In this document: positions 23,726-35,924 of the stretch, one piece after another
Layout: each line of letters begins with the position of its first letter
Position numbering within the stretch: position 1 is the stretch's first letter
Assembly (NCBI GenBank): GCA_014843695.1
Contig: CM026390.1
Location: forward strand, 52,108,121 to 52,172,120
Direction: 5' to 3'
Source: Archivesica marissinica
Lineage: Eukaryota > Mollusca > Bivalvia > Venerida > Vesicomyidae
DNA length: 64,000 bases
Notes under the pieces: generated by a model
Seen by the model: only the letters and a program-made list of their open reading frames with translations
Database searches by the model: none
Told to the model about the DNA's origin: nothing
Program-made: the position numbers and the translations under genes

Positions 23726-25000
23726 TGGCAGTCATAGTTGTTTTAGTTGCACAATGTCTATTCCAGTTTCGAGTAAAAGCAAATATTGAATGTCTTCTGA
23801 ATCTACTGCAGTGTTGTGTACATAAAGCTACAAATTCCAAACGTAAAAGTTCAGCCTGATGTGCAATGGTACAGGATTGAGAATATCTGGTGTTCTAGGG
23901 ATGTGGGTGCAATGCATGATTTGTGGTGCAGCTTCCATCAACCACTCTCTCTGTATATCTCCTGTTCTAGGGATGTGGGTGCAATGCATATGGTGTATGG
24001 TGCAGTTTCCATGAAACACTGTCAGAATATCTCCTGTTCTAGGGATGTGGGTGCAATGCATGATTTATGGTGCAGCTTCCATCAACCACTCTCTCTGTAT
24101 ATCTCCTGTTCTAGGGATGTGGGTGCAATGCATATGGTGTATGGTGCAGTTTCCATCAACCACTCTCTCTGAATATCTCCTGTTCTAGGGATGTGGGTGC
24201 AATGCATATGATTTATGGTGCAGCTTCCATCAACCACTCTCTCTGAATATCTCCTGTTCTAGGGATGTGGGTGCAATGCATATGATTTATGGTGCAGCTT
24301 CCATCAACCACTCTCTCTGAATATCTCCTGTTCTAGGGATGTGGGTGCAATGCATATGATTTATGGTGCAGCTTCCATCAACCACTCTCTCTGAATATCT
24401 CCTGTTCTAGGGATGTGGGTGCAATGCATATGATTTATGGTGCAGCTTCCATCAACCACTCTCTCTGTATATCTCCTGTTCTAGGGATGTGGGTGCAATG
24501 CATTGTTTATGGTGCAGTTTCCATGAAACACTCTCTGAATATCTCCTGTTCTAGGGATGTGGGTGCAATGCATATGGTTTATGGTGCAGTTTCCATCAAC
24601 CACTCTCTCTGAATATCTCCTGTTCTAGGGATGTGGGTGCAATGCATATGATTTATGGTGCAGCTTCCATCAACCACTCTCTCTGTATATCTCCTGTTCT
24701 AGGGATGTGGGTGCAATGCATATGGTTTATGGTGCAGCTTCCATCAACCACTCTCTCTGAATATCTCCTGTTCTAGGGATGTGGGTGCAATGCATATGGT
24801 ATATGGTGCAGCTTCCATCAAACACTCCCTCTGTATATCTCCTGTTCTAGGGATGTGGGTGCAATGCATGATTTATGGTGCAGTTTCCATCAACCACTCT
24901 CTCTGAATATCTCCTGTTCTAGGGATGTGGGTGCAATGCATGATTTATGGTGCAGTTTCCATCAACCACTCTCTCTGAATATCTCCTGTTCTAGGGATGT

Positions 25001-25268
25001 TATGTTATGTTATAGTTCGGGTTTTACGCCTGCATCAGCACCATTTTGGGCTATATCGCCGGCGGGCAGTTTACCTAACAACACCTTTCCTGGGCAGGCT
25101 CCAGCGGTTAACCAGTACTTGGGTGCACCAACCTCCGTAAGAAACTGCCAACTTTTTCATATAAATGAGACACGGTCTGAGCGGGGCTCGAACCCGTGAC
25201 CATCAGTGATGATAGGTTACAGTGGTATACAAGTCAGCGACCTTAACCACTCGACCACGGAGGCGGAC
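25001..25268 (-). mobile_element. SINE family 3, copy 1 inside satellite C
   Basis: On the minus strand it has a tRNA-like head TCCGCCTCCGTGGTCGAGTG with a long variable-arm-like section and B box CGGGTTCGAGCCCCGCTC, ending in a TATAACATAACATA tail. The target-site duplication GTTCTAGGGATGT (24988-25000 and 25269-25281) is part of the satellite unit, which fixes the element's borders. Confidence 0.93.
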
Positions 25269-25427
25269 GTTCTAGGGATGTGGGTGCAATGCATGATTTA
25301 TGGTGCAGTTTCCATCAACCACTCTCTCTCTGAATATCTCCTGTTCTAGGGATGTGGGTGCAATGCATGATTTATGGTGCAGTTTCCATCAACCACTCTC
25401 TCTGAATATCTCCTGTTCTAGGGATGT

Positions 25428-25695
25428 TATGTTATGTTATAGTTCGGGTTTTACGCCTGCATCAGCATCATTTTGGGCTATATCGCCGGCGGGCAGTTTA
25501 CCTAACAACACCTTTCCTGGGCAGGCTCCAGCGGTTAACCAGTACTTGGGTGCACCAACCTCCGTAAGAAACTGCCAACTTTTTCATATAAATGAGACAC
25601 GGTCTGAGCGGGGCTCGAACCCGTGACCATCAGTGATGATAGGTTACAGTGGTATACAAGTCAGCGACCTTAACCACTCGACCACGGAGGCGGAC
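25428..25695 (-). mobile_element. SINE family 3, copy 2 inside satellite C
   Basis: It is identical to copy 1 by eye except for one base (CATCAGCATC instead of CATCAGCACC) and has the same 13-bp flanks at 25415-25427 and 25696-25708. The shared borders show one insertion followed by tandem duplication. Confidence 0.93.
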
Positions 25696-25965
25696 GTTCT
25701 AGGGATGTGGGTGCAATGCATGATTTATGGTGCAGTTTCCATCAACCACTCTCTCTGTGAATATCTCCTGTTCTAGGGATGTGGGTGCAATGCATGATTT
25801 ATGGTGCAGTTTCCATCAACCACTCTCTCTGAATATCTCCTGTTCTAGGGATGTGGGTGCAATGCATGGTTTATGGTGCAGTTTCCATCAACCACTCTCT
25901 CTGAATATATCCTGTTCTAGGGATGTGGGTGCTATGCATATGATTTATGGTGCAGGTTCCATCAA

Positions 25966-26371
25966 TATTTCTTCCAACTATCCAGCAAGTCTTCATTAAT
26001 TAGCAGCATTGCTCCCTGGGCCTATATGCAAGATTAATCAGTTAGTAATCAACAATGAAGACCACAGAGAAATATGGATACCCAGAATACATCTGTTTCT
26101 CATTACAAGTGAAACAGGATCATTAATTAAGTACTTAATAAGGAGGTATGAGACAATAGCTTGACAGCTGTATCTACTGTACTCAATCTGCAAGACCAAA
26201 CACTGTAGATAACAAGATCTTCATCTTTATAAACAGATACAGTGACATCTATGTGGTGACAGGTCCACTAGAAGCACACTACAATAGGGGCTGGGCTGGG
26301 CTACCTTGTGTTATTTAAGGTGTTGTAAATTACAGTGGCATTAACATTAGGTAAGTTAAGAGCAGTACCAA
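25966..26371. other. Unique intron 2 sequence
   Basis: About 400 bases between two arrays. No feature is seen. Confidence 0.4.
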
Positions 26372-27294
26372 TCCAGGAGAACATTACAGCAGGACCTACT
26401 CTGTGGTGTCAATCCATGAGTACATTACAGCATGACCTACTCTGTGGTGTCAATCCAGGAGAACATTACAGCAGGACCTACTCTGTGTTGTCAATCCAGG
26501 AGAACATTACAGCAGGACCTACTCTGTGGTGTCAATCCATGAGAACATTACAGCAGGACCTACTCTGTGGTGTCCATTCACGAGTACATTACAGCAGGAC
26601 ATACTCTGTGGTGTCAATCCATGAGTACATTACAGCAGGACTTACTCTGTGGTGTCCATTCACGAGTACATTACAGCAGGACCTACTATGTGGTGTCAAT
26701 CCAGGAGAACATTGCAGCAGGACCTACTATGTGGTGTCAATCCAGGAGAACATTACAGCAGGTCCTACTCTGTGGTGTCAATCCAGGAGAACATTACAGC
26801 AGGACCTACTCTGTGGTGTCCATTCACGAGTACATTACAGCAGGACCTACTCTGTGGTGTCAATCCAGGAGAACATTACAGAAGGACCTACTATGTGGTG
26901 TCAATCCATGAGAACATTACAGCAGGACCTACTATGTGGTGTCAATCCATGAGAACATTACAGCAGGACCTACTATGTGGTGTCAATCCATGAGTACATT
27001 ACAGAAGGACCTACTCTGTGGTGTCAATCCAGGAGAACATTACAGAAGGACCTACTCTGTGGTGTCAATCCATGAGTACATTACAGAAGGACCTACTCTG
27101 TGGTGTCAATCCAGGAGAACATTACAGAAGGACCTACTCTGTGGTGTCAATCCAGGAGAACATTACAGAAGGACCTACTCTGTGGTGTCAATCCATGAGT
27201 ACATTACAGAAGGACCTACTCTGTGGTGTCAATCCATGAGTACATTACAGAAGGACCTACTCTGTGGTGTCAATCCAGGAGAACATTACAGCAT
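26372..27294. repeat. 41-bp minisatellite (about 23 units)
   Basis: The unit is ACATTACAGCAGGACCTACT, then CTGTGGTGTCAATCCATGAGT. GCAGG gives way to GAAGG from left to right, and a CATTCACGAG form recurs at irregular spacing. Stop-free frames here are repeat by-products. Confidence 0.96.
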
Positions 27295-27667
27295 GGTTCA
27301 TGCATGGAGCTTCCAATTTTCATGATGTTTCTATGAGTAACATTCATCTAACCTCGGATAACCTCTTCAGTGCATTATACCATCATCGGTTCACCATGGA
27401 GCTTCCAATTTTCATGGTTCAGAATAATATTGGACAGAGCAAATAAAATGGTTTCATCAAAAGCAAAGCTCTTTCCCTCATTTTATTGATCTGCCAAATA
27501 TGAGAATTCCAATAGAAGTAGCATGGATAGAGTGTCCTCCAGAGACATAACATTTAGTACTTCTGCTTCCATTTCCACATAAAAGCCAATGAATATGTAT
27601 TGTGGAATAAATTGTGTTGTTTTTGTTTCAGAAAGTGAGACACTGGGGTTGAACTTTGTGTTAAATG
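27295..27667. other. Unique spacer with a 2-copy motif
   Basis: CATGGAGCTTCCAATTTTCA occurs at about 27303 and 27399. Otherwise it is non-repetitive, with no gene seen. Confidence 0.5.
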
Positions 27668-28803
27668 TATGCACACACCATACCTAGCAAACAAGATATG
27701 TGCAGCAATCGGTGAGCTCCATACACACACCATACCTAGCAAACAAGATATGTGTAGCAATATGTGAGCTCCATACATACACCATACCTAGCAAACAAGA
27801 TATGTGCAGCAATCTGTGAGCTCCATACACACACCATACCTAGCAAACAAGATATGTGCAGCAATCTGTGAGCTCCATACACACACCATACCTAGCAAAC
27901 AAGATATGTGCAGCAATCTGTGAGCTCCATACACACACCATACCTAGCAAACAAGATATGTGCAGCAATCTGTGAGCTCCATACACACACCATACCTAGC
28001 AAACAAGATATGTGCAGCAATCTGTGAGCTCCATACACACACCATACCTAGCAAACAAGATATGTGCAGCAATCTGTGAGCTCCATACACACACCATACC
28101 TAGCAAACAAGATATGTGCAGCAATCTGTGAGCTCCATACACACACCATACCTAGCAAACAAGATATGTGCAGCAATCTGTGAGCTCCATACACACACCA
28201 TACCTAGCAAACAAGATATGTGTAGCAATCTGTGAGCTCCATACACACACCATACCTAGCAAACAAGATATGTGTAGCAATATGTGAGCTCCATACACAC
28301 ACCATACCTAGCAAACAAGATATGTGTAGCAATCTGTGAGCTCCATACACACACCATACCTAGCAAACAAGATATGTGTAGCAATCGGTGAGCTCCATAC
28401 ACACACCATACCTAGCAAACAAGATATGTGTAGCAATCTGTGAGCTCCATACACACACCATACCTAGCAAACAAGATATGTGTAGCAATCGGTGAGCTCC
28501 ATACACACACCATACCTAGCAAACAAGATATGTGTAGCAATCTGTGAGCTCCATACACACACCATACCTAGCAAACAAGATATGTGTAGCAATCTGTGAG
28601 CTCCATACACACACCATACCTAGCAAACAAGATATGTGTAGCAATCGGTGAGCTCCATACACACACCATACCTAGCAAACAAGATATGTGTAGCAATCTG
28701 TGAGCTCCATACACACACCATACCTAGCAAACAAGATATGTGTAGCAATCAGTGAGCTCCATACACACACCATACCTAGCAAACAAGATATGTGTAGCAA
28801 TCA
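27668..28803. repeat. 52-bp minisatellite (about 22 units)
   Basis: The unit is CAAGATATGTGCAGCAATCT, GTGAGCTCCATACACACACC and ATACCTAGCAAA. The left half carries TGTGCAGC, the right half TGTGTAGC, so the two halves expanded from different founders. It ends abruptly at a truncated MITE. Confidence 0.97.
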
Positions 28804-28974
28804 AATTAAATTTAAACCAGTTCATTGATCAAAATGGGTAATTTTTGTCTAAAAATAGCAATATTACTGGCAAAAAATGCAGATCCTGATGAGATAGCTT
28901 GTCACGAGCCGGCTCATCTGGATATACACTTTTTTGTAAGCCAATTTAGAGGTCTGTGGTGTTGAAAGGGTTAA
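28804..28974. mobile_element. TTAA MITE family 1, left end lost
   Basis: It retains the internal hairpin (TGCAGATCCTGATGAGATAG) and the right end GTGGTGTTGAAAGGGTTAA. The left ~70 bases are replaced by the end of the 52-bp array. Confidence 0.83.
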
Positions 28975-29154
28975 TAGTTTCCTATGTAAGGCTGCAGTCT
29001 CACCCTATACCATTATAATTTGTTTGTTAGATAATAGAGATAGCTCCTTGCATTTCTCTCTACTGTATTTGTCGCTGCCAACTTGATAAATGTCACTGAA
29101 GCCATATGTTATTTCTTTGAAGAGTGGTTCTAATACAAGTTACTGATAAACTTC
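28975..29154. repeat. R and L flank segments between two MITE-1 copies
   Basis: 28975-29060 (TAGTTTCCTATGTAAGGCTG...) matches 46227-46313, and 29061-29154 (TACTGTATTTGTCGCTGCC...) matches 45889-45982. The two pieces lie on opposite sides of the MITE in the 46-kb copy but are adjacent here. Confidence 0.85.
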
Positions 29155-29398
29155 TTAACCCATTCAACACCAAGTAACTGACATGGACTGGTCCATGATA
29201 TATTTAGACCAATAAATTAATAACAAAATTACATTTGGATCAGTTCATTTATCAAAATGGGTATTTTTTTCCCTAAAAATAGTTATATTACTTGAAAAAA
29301 GTGCAGATCCTGATGAGATGGCTTGTCACGAGCCGGCTCATCTGGATCTACACTTTTTTGTAAGCCTATTTAGAGGTATGTGCTGTTGAAAGGGTTAA
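29155..29398. mobile_element. TTAA MITE family 1, complete
   Basis: Ends TTAACCCATTCAACACCA and TGCTGTTGAAAGGGTTAA, the internal hairpin and no coding frame. Its right border is 424 bases from the right border of the truncated copy. Confidence 0.87.
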
Positions 29399-29463
29399 AC
29401 CAACCAGTTTTTCTAGTAAATCCATTCTCTCAAGAATTAAATCCCTCAATCCATAAAGTGCAG

Positions 29464-29716
29464 TTAACCCATTTCATTCAATTTCTGGATACCGTTCAAA
29501 CAGTATTTGCAAAGAACATAGAGCCAGATCAACCGCCACGGAACGTGCTGTCTGATCAGACTCTATGCTGTTTGCTATTCAGATGATCTTGCTAAGACAC
29601 TTGGCTATGTAGCAAACAACATAGATCCTGATCAGCACGCAGCGTCACGCTGCGGCTGATCTGGATCTATGTTGTTTGCAAAAGCCTTTAAATATATCCA
29701 GAATGAAATGGGTTAA
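29464..29716. mobile_element. TTAA MITE family 2 (two internal hairpins)
   Basis: The termini are TTAACCCATTTCATTC and GAATGAAATGGGTTAA, a perfect 16-base inverted pair. Inside are two tandem hairpins: one from GCAAAGAACATAGAGCCAGA to CTCTATGCTGTTTGC, and a nearly perfect one from GCAAACAACATAGATCC to GGATCTATGTTGTTTGC. It is noncoding and piggyBac-like by target and ends. Confidence 0.87.
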
Positions 29717-29871
29717 GAAATCTAGACATGACTGGCCTATGAAAGTCCAATGGAGATAGAGAACTGAAAAATGCTGTTGCTAAAATGCCTGACAGGATGA
29801 CAATAATCATAAATCCCCAGAAACATGTTTACAAATTGTCAATCACTACAAGTCTGTCTATATTGGATACA

Positions 29872-29964
29872 TTAACCATTGCCTGCTGAGTAAATATCAT
29901 CTCATTTGCAAACAATATAGATCCAGATCAGCGGCAGTAATGCCACTAGAGTGCAAAGGGTTAA
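29872..29964. mobile_element. Remnant TTAA MITE (family 5)
   Basis: TTAACCATTGCC at the left and GTGCAAAGGGTTAA at the right, with half of the shared hairpin (GCAAACAATATAGATCCAGA). Its right end is continuous with the 42-bp array. Confidence 0.55.
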
Positions 29965-30150
29965 TCCCACTCTGTTGAGACATGCTGCTAGAGTGCAAAG
30001 GGTTAATCCCACTCTGTTGAGACATGCTGCTAGAGTGCAAAGGGTTAATCCCACTCTGTTGAGACATGCTGCTAGAGTGCAAAGGGTTAATCCCACTCTG
30101 TTGAGACATGCTGCTAGAGTGCAAAGGGTTCATCCCACTCTGTTGAGACA
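29938..30150. repeat. 42-bp minisatellite grown from a MITE end (5 units)
   Basis: The unit is TGCTGCTAGAGTGCAAAGGG, TTAA and TCCCACTCTGTTGAGACA, so every copy but the last contains the TTAA border and the adjoining 18 bases of flank. Confidence 0.92.
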
Positions 30151-30239
30151 TAAACATATCAAGGGATCTAAATCAGGATATATGCCACATGACTGGAGCC
30201 TCTGTGGTTTAATGCATACTGTCTCTGGAGCCCCACTTG

Positions 30240-30600
30240 AACTGGCAAAAAGTGCAGATCCTGATGAGACGGCTTCAGCCATGACAAAGTTACAGAGCGG
30301 ACATGCTAAATTATACCAATATTTGACCTTTAATCTGTGTGACCTCGACCTTTTAGGTAGGGTCACATGTCTTGGATGCGACACATCATCTTCATGTGGC
30401 AAACATTTGTGCATTGCTATTTGAAAATCACCCCATACATGACAACGCTACAGCCCGGATATTGGACGTGACACATCGTCTTCATGTGCTGAACATTTGT
30501 GCAGAGTTATTTGAAAATCCTCCAATGCATGAAGTGTGAGCCCGGACACGAACATGCGATGGACATACGGACGGACAAGCGCAATCCTATAGTCCCCAAA
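30240..30600 (+). repeat. Dispersed repeat with GACCTCGACCTTTTAGGTAGGG motif
   Basis: It begins with a half MITE-1 hairpin (GTGCAGATCCTGATGAGACG) and continues GTGTGACCTCGACCTTTTAG. Two tandem ~95-bp modules follow, each with GACACATC.TCTTCATGTG and ACATTTGTGCA (about 30375 and 30468), then GGACATACGGACGGACAAGC. This wording is familiar from bivalve genomes, from memory. It is noncoding and its class is unclear. Confidence 0.6.
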
Positions 30601-30619
30601 CCGGTAAGCAGGTAGGGGA

Positions 30620-30792
30620 ATAGCAACACAGTGTGATCTCCTTAGGCAAGCACCTAGATCCATATTGTCTTGTCGCTCTCCCCCATGGCAAACGGATTCA
30701 ATCACGAATAAGATCTCGAGAGTGGTTAAACTAATGTTGTAAAAACTATTGTTTCGCAAACGAGCTAAAATAAATTTGTATAAACTACAACA
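30620..30792 (+). mobile_element. SINE-like 3' half with family-1 tail
   Basis: CTCCTTAGGCAAGCACCTAG, a diverged body, then the tail GATCTCGAGAGTGGTTAAAC, GTTTCGCAAACGAGC and AAATAAATTTGTATAAACTA. It has no tRNA-like head; upstream is the dispersed repeat instead. Confidence 0.7.
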
Positions 30793-31386
30793 GCAATACT
30801 CACACAAATATTGAACAGCGTGTAATATTAGTACTCGAGATCAATAAACAAGAGGAGACTAGTTGCGAGAATGCCACCAAGTAATATGTACGGTAAATCA
30901 CATTTATAAACCAACTGTACACTGTAATGGCTGAGAACACCTATGAGTATGTGTACATAATTATTACAATGTCCAGATATAAATCCACAGAGATGTAATC
31001 AGTTCCCAACAATAACTAATCCTACATGTATTGGTAAACATGCACTGAATTGCTCCGATCACATGTACATTCACTGAGCTAGTACTGTATTGGTGGAGGA
31101 ATGTTTCCTGAATGAGGGGAGATGCTGCTCCCTGGGGAGATAGCAGATTGTATCTCACTGGACAGATATACTAAAAGTGTGGCAGCATGCTGGGGAGCCA
31201 GGTACTTGTTCTGTAATTACTGCAAGTCCTATTAGCCAGCTGTTATTTCAATCATAGGGCAACTAACACCTTTATTATCTGCATCTATCTGCACACATAA
31301 TCTGGCAATCAAACTGCCGTCTCTCATATATTCAAATGTTTGTGCTTATAATCTTGGAGCCAGTATTATCATTAATATTTTGATTC
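30793..31386. other. Unique intron 2 sequence
   Basis: About 590 bases, AT-rich and non-repetitive, with no supportable exon. Confidence 0.4.
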
Positions 31387-32045
31387 TATATCTGGGCATC
31401 ATCAAGGTCTACTATGGAAGTATATCTGGGCATCATCAAGGTCTACTATGGAAGTATATCTGGCCATCATCAAGGTCTACTATGGAAGTATATATGGGCA
31501 TCATCAAGGTCTACTATGGAAGTATATCTGGCCATCATCAAGGTCTACTATGGAAGTATATCTGGGCATCATCAAGGTCTACTATGGAAGTATATCTGGC
31601 CATCATCAAGGTCTACTATGGAAGTATATCTGGCCATCATCAAGGTCTACTATGGAAGTATATCTGGCCATCATCAAGGTCTACTATGGAAGTATATCTG
31701 GCCATCATCAAGGTCTACTATGGAAGTATATCTGGGCATCATCAAGGTCTACTATGGAAGTATATCTGGCCATCATCAAGGTCTACTATGGAAGTATATC
31801 TGGGCATCATCAAGGTCTACTATGGAAGTATATCTGGCCATCATCAAGGTCTACTATGGAAGTATATATGGTCATCATCAAGGTCTACTATGGAAGTATA
31901 TATGGTCATCATAAAGGTATATGGAAGTAGATATGGCCATCATCAAGGTCTACTATGGAAGTATATCTGGCCATCATCAATATATATGGAAGTATATATG
32001 GCCATCATCAATATATATGGAAGTATATCTGGCCATCATTAAGGT
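31387..32045. repeat. 34-bp minisatellite A (about 19 units)
   Basis: The unit is ATATCTGGGCATCATCAAGG plus TCTACTATGGAAGT, with CTGGCC, CTGGGC and ATGGTC variants; the right end decays to TCATCAATATATATGGAAGT. The stop-free frames are by-products. Confidence 0.96.
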
Positions 32046-32128
32046 GTATAGAATTATATATCAAGGTCAATGATGGTATATCCAATTAATTAATCAAGCC
32101 TATGACAGTAGATCAAACTATCATCAAG

Positions 32129-35100
32129 CTACTTGTGCACTGACTATCACTGGTCACCCTGACTACTTGTGCACTGACTATCACTGGTCACCATGGCTAC
32201 TTGTGCACTGACTATCACTGGTCATCCTAGCTACTTGTGCACTGACTATCACTGGTCACCCTGACTACTTGTGCACTGACTATCACTGGTCACCCTGACT
32301 ACTTGTGCACTGACTATCACTGGTCACCCTGACTACTTGTGCACTGACTATCACTGGTCATCCTGGCTACTTGTGCACTGACTATCACTGGTCACCCTGA
32401 CTACTTGTGCACTGACTATCACTGGTCACCATGGATACTTGTGCACTGACTATCACTGGTCACCATGGCTACTTGTGCACTGACTATCACTGGTCATCCT
32501 GGCTACTTGTGCACTGACTATCACTGGTCACCATGGCTACTTGTGCACTGACTATCACTGGTCACCATGGATACTTGTGCACTGACTATCACTGGTCACG
32601 CTAGCTACTTGTGCACTGACTATCACTGGTCACCCTGACTACTTGTGCACTGACTATCACTGGTCACCATGGCTACTTGTGCACTGACTATCACTGGTCA
32701 CCCTGGCTACTTGTGCACTGACTATCACTGGTCATCCTGGCTACTTGTGCACTGACTATCACTGGTCACCCTGACTACTTGTGCACTGACTATCACTGGT
32801 CATCCTGGCTACTTGTGCACTGACTATCACTGGTCACCCTGACTACTTGTGCACTGACTATCACTGGTCACCCTGACTACTTGTGCACTGACTATCACTG
32901 GTCACGCTAGCTACTTGTGCACTGACTATCACTGGTCACCCTGACTACTTGTGCACTGACTATCACTGGTCATCCTAGCTACTTGTGCACTGACTATCAC
33001 TGGTCACCATGGCTACTTGTGCACTGACTAGCACTGGTCACGCTAGCTACTTGTGCACTGACTATCACTGGTCATCCTGGCTACTTGTGCACTGACTATC
33101 ACTGGTCACCATGGCTACTTGTGCACTGACTATCACTGGTCACCATGGCTACTTGTGCACTGACTATCACTGGTCACCCTGACTACTTGTGCACTGACTA
33201 TCACTGGTCATCCTGGCTACTTGTGCACTGACTATCACTGGTCATCCTGGCTACTTGTGCACTGACTATCACTGGTCACCATGGCTACTTGTGCACTGAC
33301 TATCACTGGTCACCCTGACTACTTGTGCACTGACTATCACTGGTCATCCTGGCTACTTGTGCACTGACTATCACTGGTCATCCTGGCTACTTGTGCACTG
33401 ACTATCACTGGTCACCATGGCTACTTGTGCACTGACTATCACTGGTCACCCTGACTACTTGTGCACTGACTATCACTGGTCATCCTGGCTACTTGTGCAC
33501 TGACTATCACTGGTCATCCTGGCTACTTGTGCACTGACTATCACTGGTCACCATGGCTACTTGTGCACTGACTATCACTGGTCACCCTGACTACTTGTGC
33601 ACTGACTATCACTGGTCATCCTGGCTACTTGTGCACTGACTATCACTGGTCATCCTGGCTACTTGTGCACTGACTATCACTGGTCACCATGGCTACTTGT
33701 GCACTGACTATCACTGGTCACCCTGGCTACTTGTGCACTGACTATTACTGGTCATCCTGGCTACTTGTGCACTGACTATCACTGGTCACCCTGACTACTT
33801 GTGCACTGACTATCACTGGTCACCCTGACTACTTGTGCACTGACTATCACTGGTCATCCTGGCTACTTGTGCACTGACTATCACTGGTCACCATGGCTAC
33901 TTGTGCATTGACTATCACTGGTCACCCTGGCTACTTGTGCACTGACTATCACTGGTCACCATGGCTACTTGTGCACTGACTATTACTGGTCATCCTGGCT
34001 ACTTGTGCACTGACTATCACTGGTCACCCTGACTACTTGTGCACTGACTATCACTGGTCACCCTGGCTACTTGTGCACTGACTATCACTGGTCATCCTGA
34101 CTACTTGTGCACTGACTATCACTGGTCACCATGGCTACTTGTGCACTGACTATCACTGGCCACCATGGCTACTTGTGCACTGACTATCACTGGTCACCAT
34201 GGCTACTTGTGCACTGACTATCACTGGTCACCATGGCTACTTGTGCACTGACTATCACTGGTCACCATGGCTACTTGTGCACTGACTATCACTGGTCACC
34301 ATGGCTACTTGTGCACTGACTATCACTGGTCACCCTGACTACTTGTGCACTGAGTATCACTGGTCACCCTGGCTACATGTGCACTGACTATCACTGGTCA
34401 TCCTAGCTACTTGTGCACTGACTATTACTGGTCACCATGGCTACTTGTGCACTGACTATTACTGGTCACCCTGACTACTTGTGCACTGACTATCACTGGT
34501 CATCCTGGCTACTTGTGCACTGACTATCACTGGTCACCATGGCTACTTGTGCACTGACTATTACTGGTCACCATGGCTACTTGTGCACTGACTATTACTG
34601 GTCACCCTGACTACTTGTGCACTGACTATCACTGGTCACCCTGACTATTTGTGCACTGACTATCACTGGTCACCATGGCTACTTGTGCACTGACTATTAC
34701 TGGTCACCCTGACTACTTGTGCACTGACTATCACTGGTCACCATGGCAACTTGTGCACTGACTATTACTGGTCACCCTGACTACATGTGCACTGACTATC
34801 ACTGGTCACAATGGCTACTTGTGCACTGACTATTACTTGTCACCCTAACTACTTATGCACTGACTATCACTGGTCACCATGGCTACTTGGTTACTGATTA
34901 TCACTGGTCACCATGGCTACTTGTGCACTGACTATCACTGGTCATCATGGCTACTTGTGCACTGACTATTACTGGTCACCCTGACTACTTGTGCACTGAC
35001 TATCACTGGTCACCATGGCTACTTGTGTACTGACTATCACTGGTCACCATGGCTACTTGTGCACTGACTATCACTGGTCACCATGGATACTTGTGCACTG

Positions 35101-35513
35101 ACTATTACTGGTCACCCTGACTACTTGTGCACTGACTATCACTGGTCACCATGGCTACTTGTGCACTGACTATTACTGGTCATCCTGACTACTTGTGCAC
35201 TGACTATCACTGGTCACCATGGCTACTTGTGCACTGACTATCACTGGTCACCATGGCTACTTGTGCACTGACTATCACTGGTCACCATGGCTACTTGTGC
35301 ACTGACTATCACTGGTCACCATGGCTACTTGTGCACTGACTATCACTGGTCACCATGGCTACTTGTGCACTGACTATCACTGGTCACCATGGCTACTTGT
35401 GCACTGACTATCACTGGTCATCCTGACTACTTGTGCACTGACTATCACTGGTCACCATGGCTACTTGTGCACTGACTATCACTGGTCACCATGGCTACTT
35501 GTGCACTGACTAT
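32129..35513. repeat. 34-bp minisatellite B (about 100 units)
   Basis: The unit is CTACTTGTGCACTGACTATC plus ACTGGTCACCATGG. The last bases vary (CCATGG, CCCTGA, TCCTGG, GCTAG). Between about 33170 and 33690 the order CCCTGA, TCCTGG, TCCTGG, CCATGG cycles, a 136-bp higher-order repeat. Right of about 34300 more units carry TATTACTGG and point changes. Confidence 0.97.
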
Positions 35514-35696
35514 TATAGGCCACCCTCTCAAAGCATGTTCAAGCCCTGTAAGCACAGTTACTCTTTCAAATGAGGATTTGCGGAATGTCAGACAAACATT
35601 ACAATCTAAGGGAAATAACAACTATTTTCTGACAGTATACAAGGTGAGCCCTAGTTCCTTCTCTTGTTATGTTTTTTCATGTGAGGATCTTGCTTT

Positions 35697-35845
35697 ATTT
35701 TAGCTTGATTGCGAAACAAGTTTTAAAAACTTTAGATTAATCGCTTTCGAGACCTCATACCTGATGGAAGGCACAATCTTAACGATTACAGCTGGGCGCG
35801 AACTTCGCACCTGAAGTGAACGCTCCACGACTTCCATTCCAAAAT
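35697..35845 (-). mobile_element. SINE family 1, internally deleted
   Basis: Tail TTTTAGCTTGATTGCGAAAC, a shortened body and head CTGAAGTGAACGCTCCACGA. The head portion with its flank (GCACCTGAAGTGAACNCTCC, TTCCAAAATT) is duplicated once at 35866-35920. Confidence 0.75.
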
Positions 35846-35924
35846 TTATAGATTTCACATTGCTATGCACCTGAAGTGAACACTCCACGACTACCATTCC
35901 AAAATTGATAGATTTCACATTCCT

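Larger units (their letters stand above)
23884..25965. repeat. 74-bp satellite C hosting two SINE copies
   Basis: The unit has TATCTCCTGTTCTAGGGATG, TGGGTGCAATGCATATG and GGTGCAGCTTCCATCAACCA. Units without one AT are 72 bp. Two 268-bp SINE copies interrupt it at 25001-25268 and 25428-25695. Confidence 0.96.
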
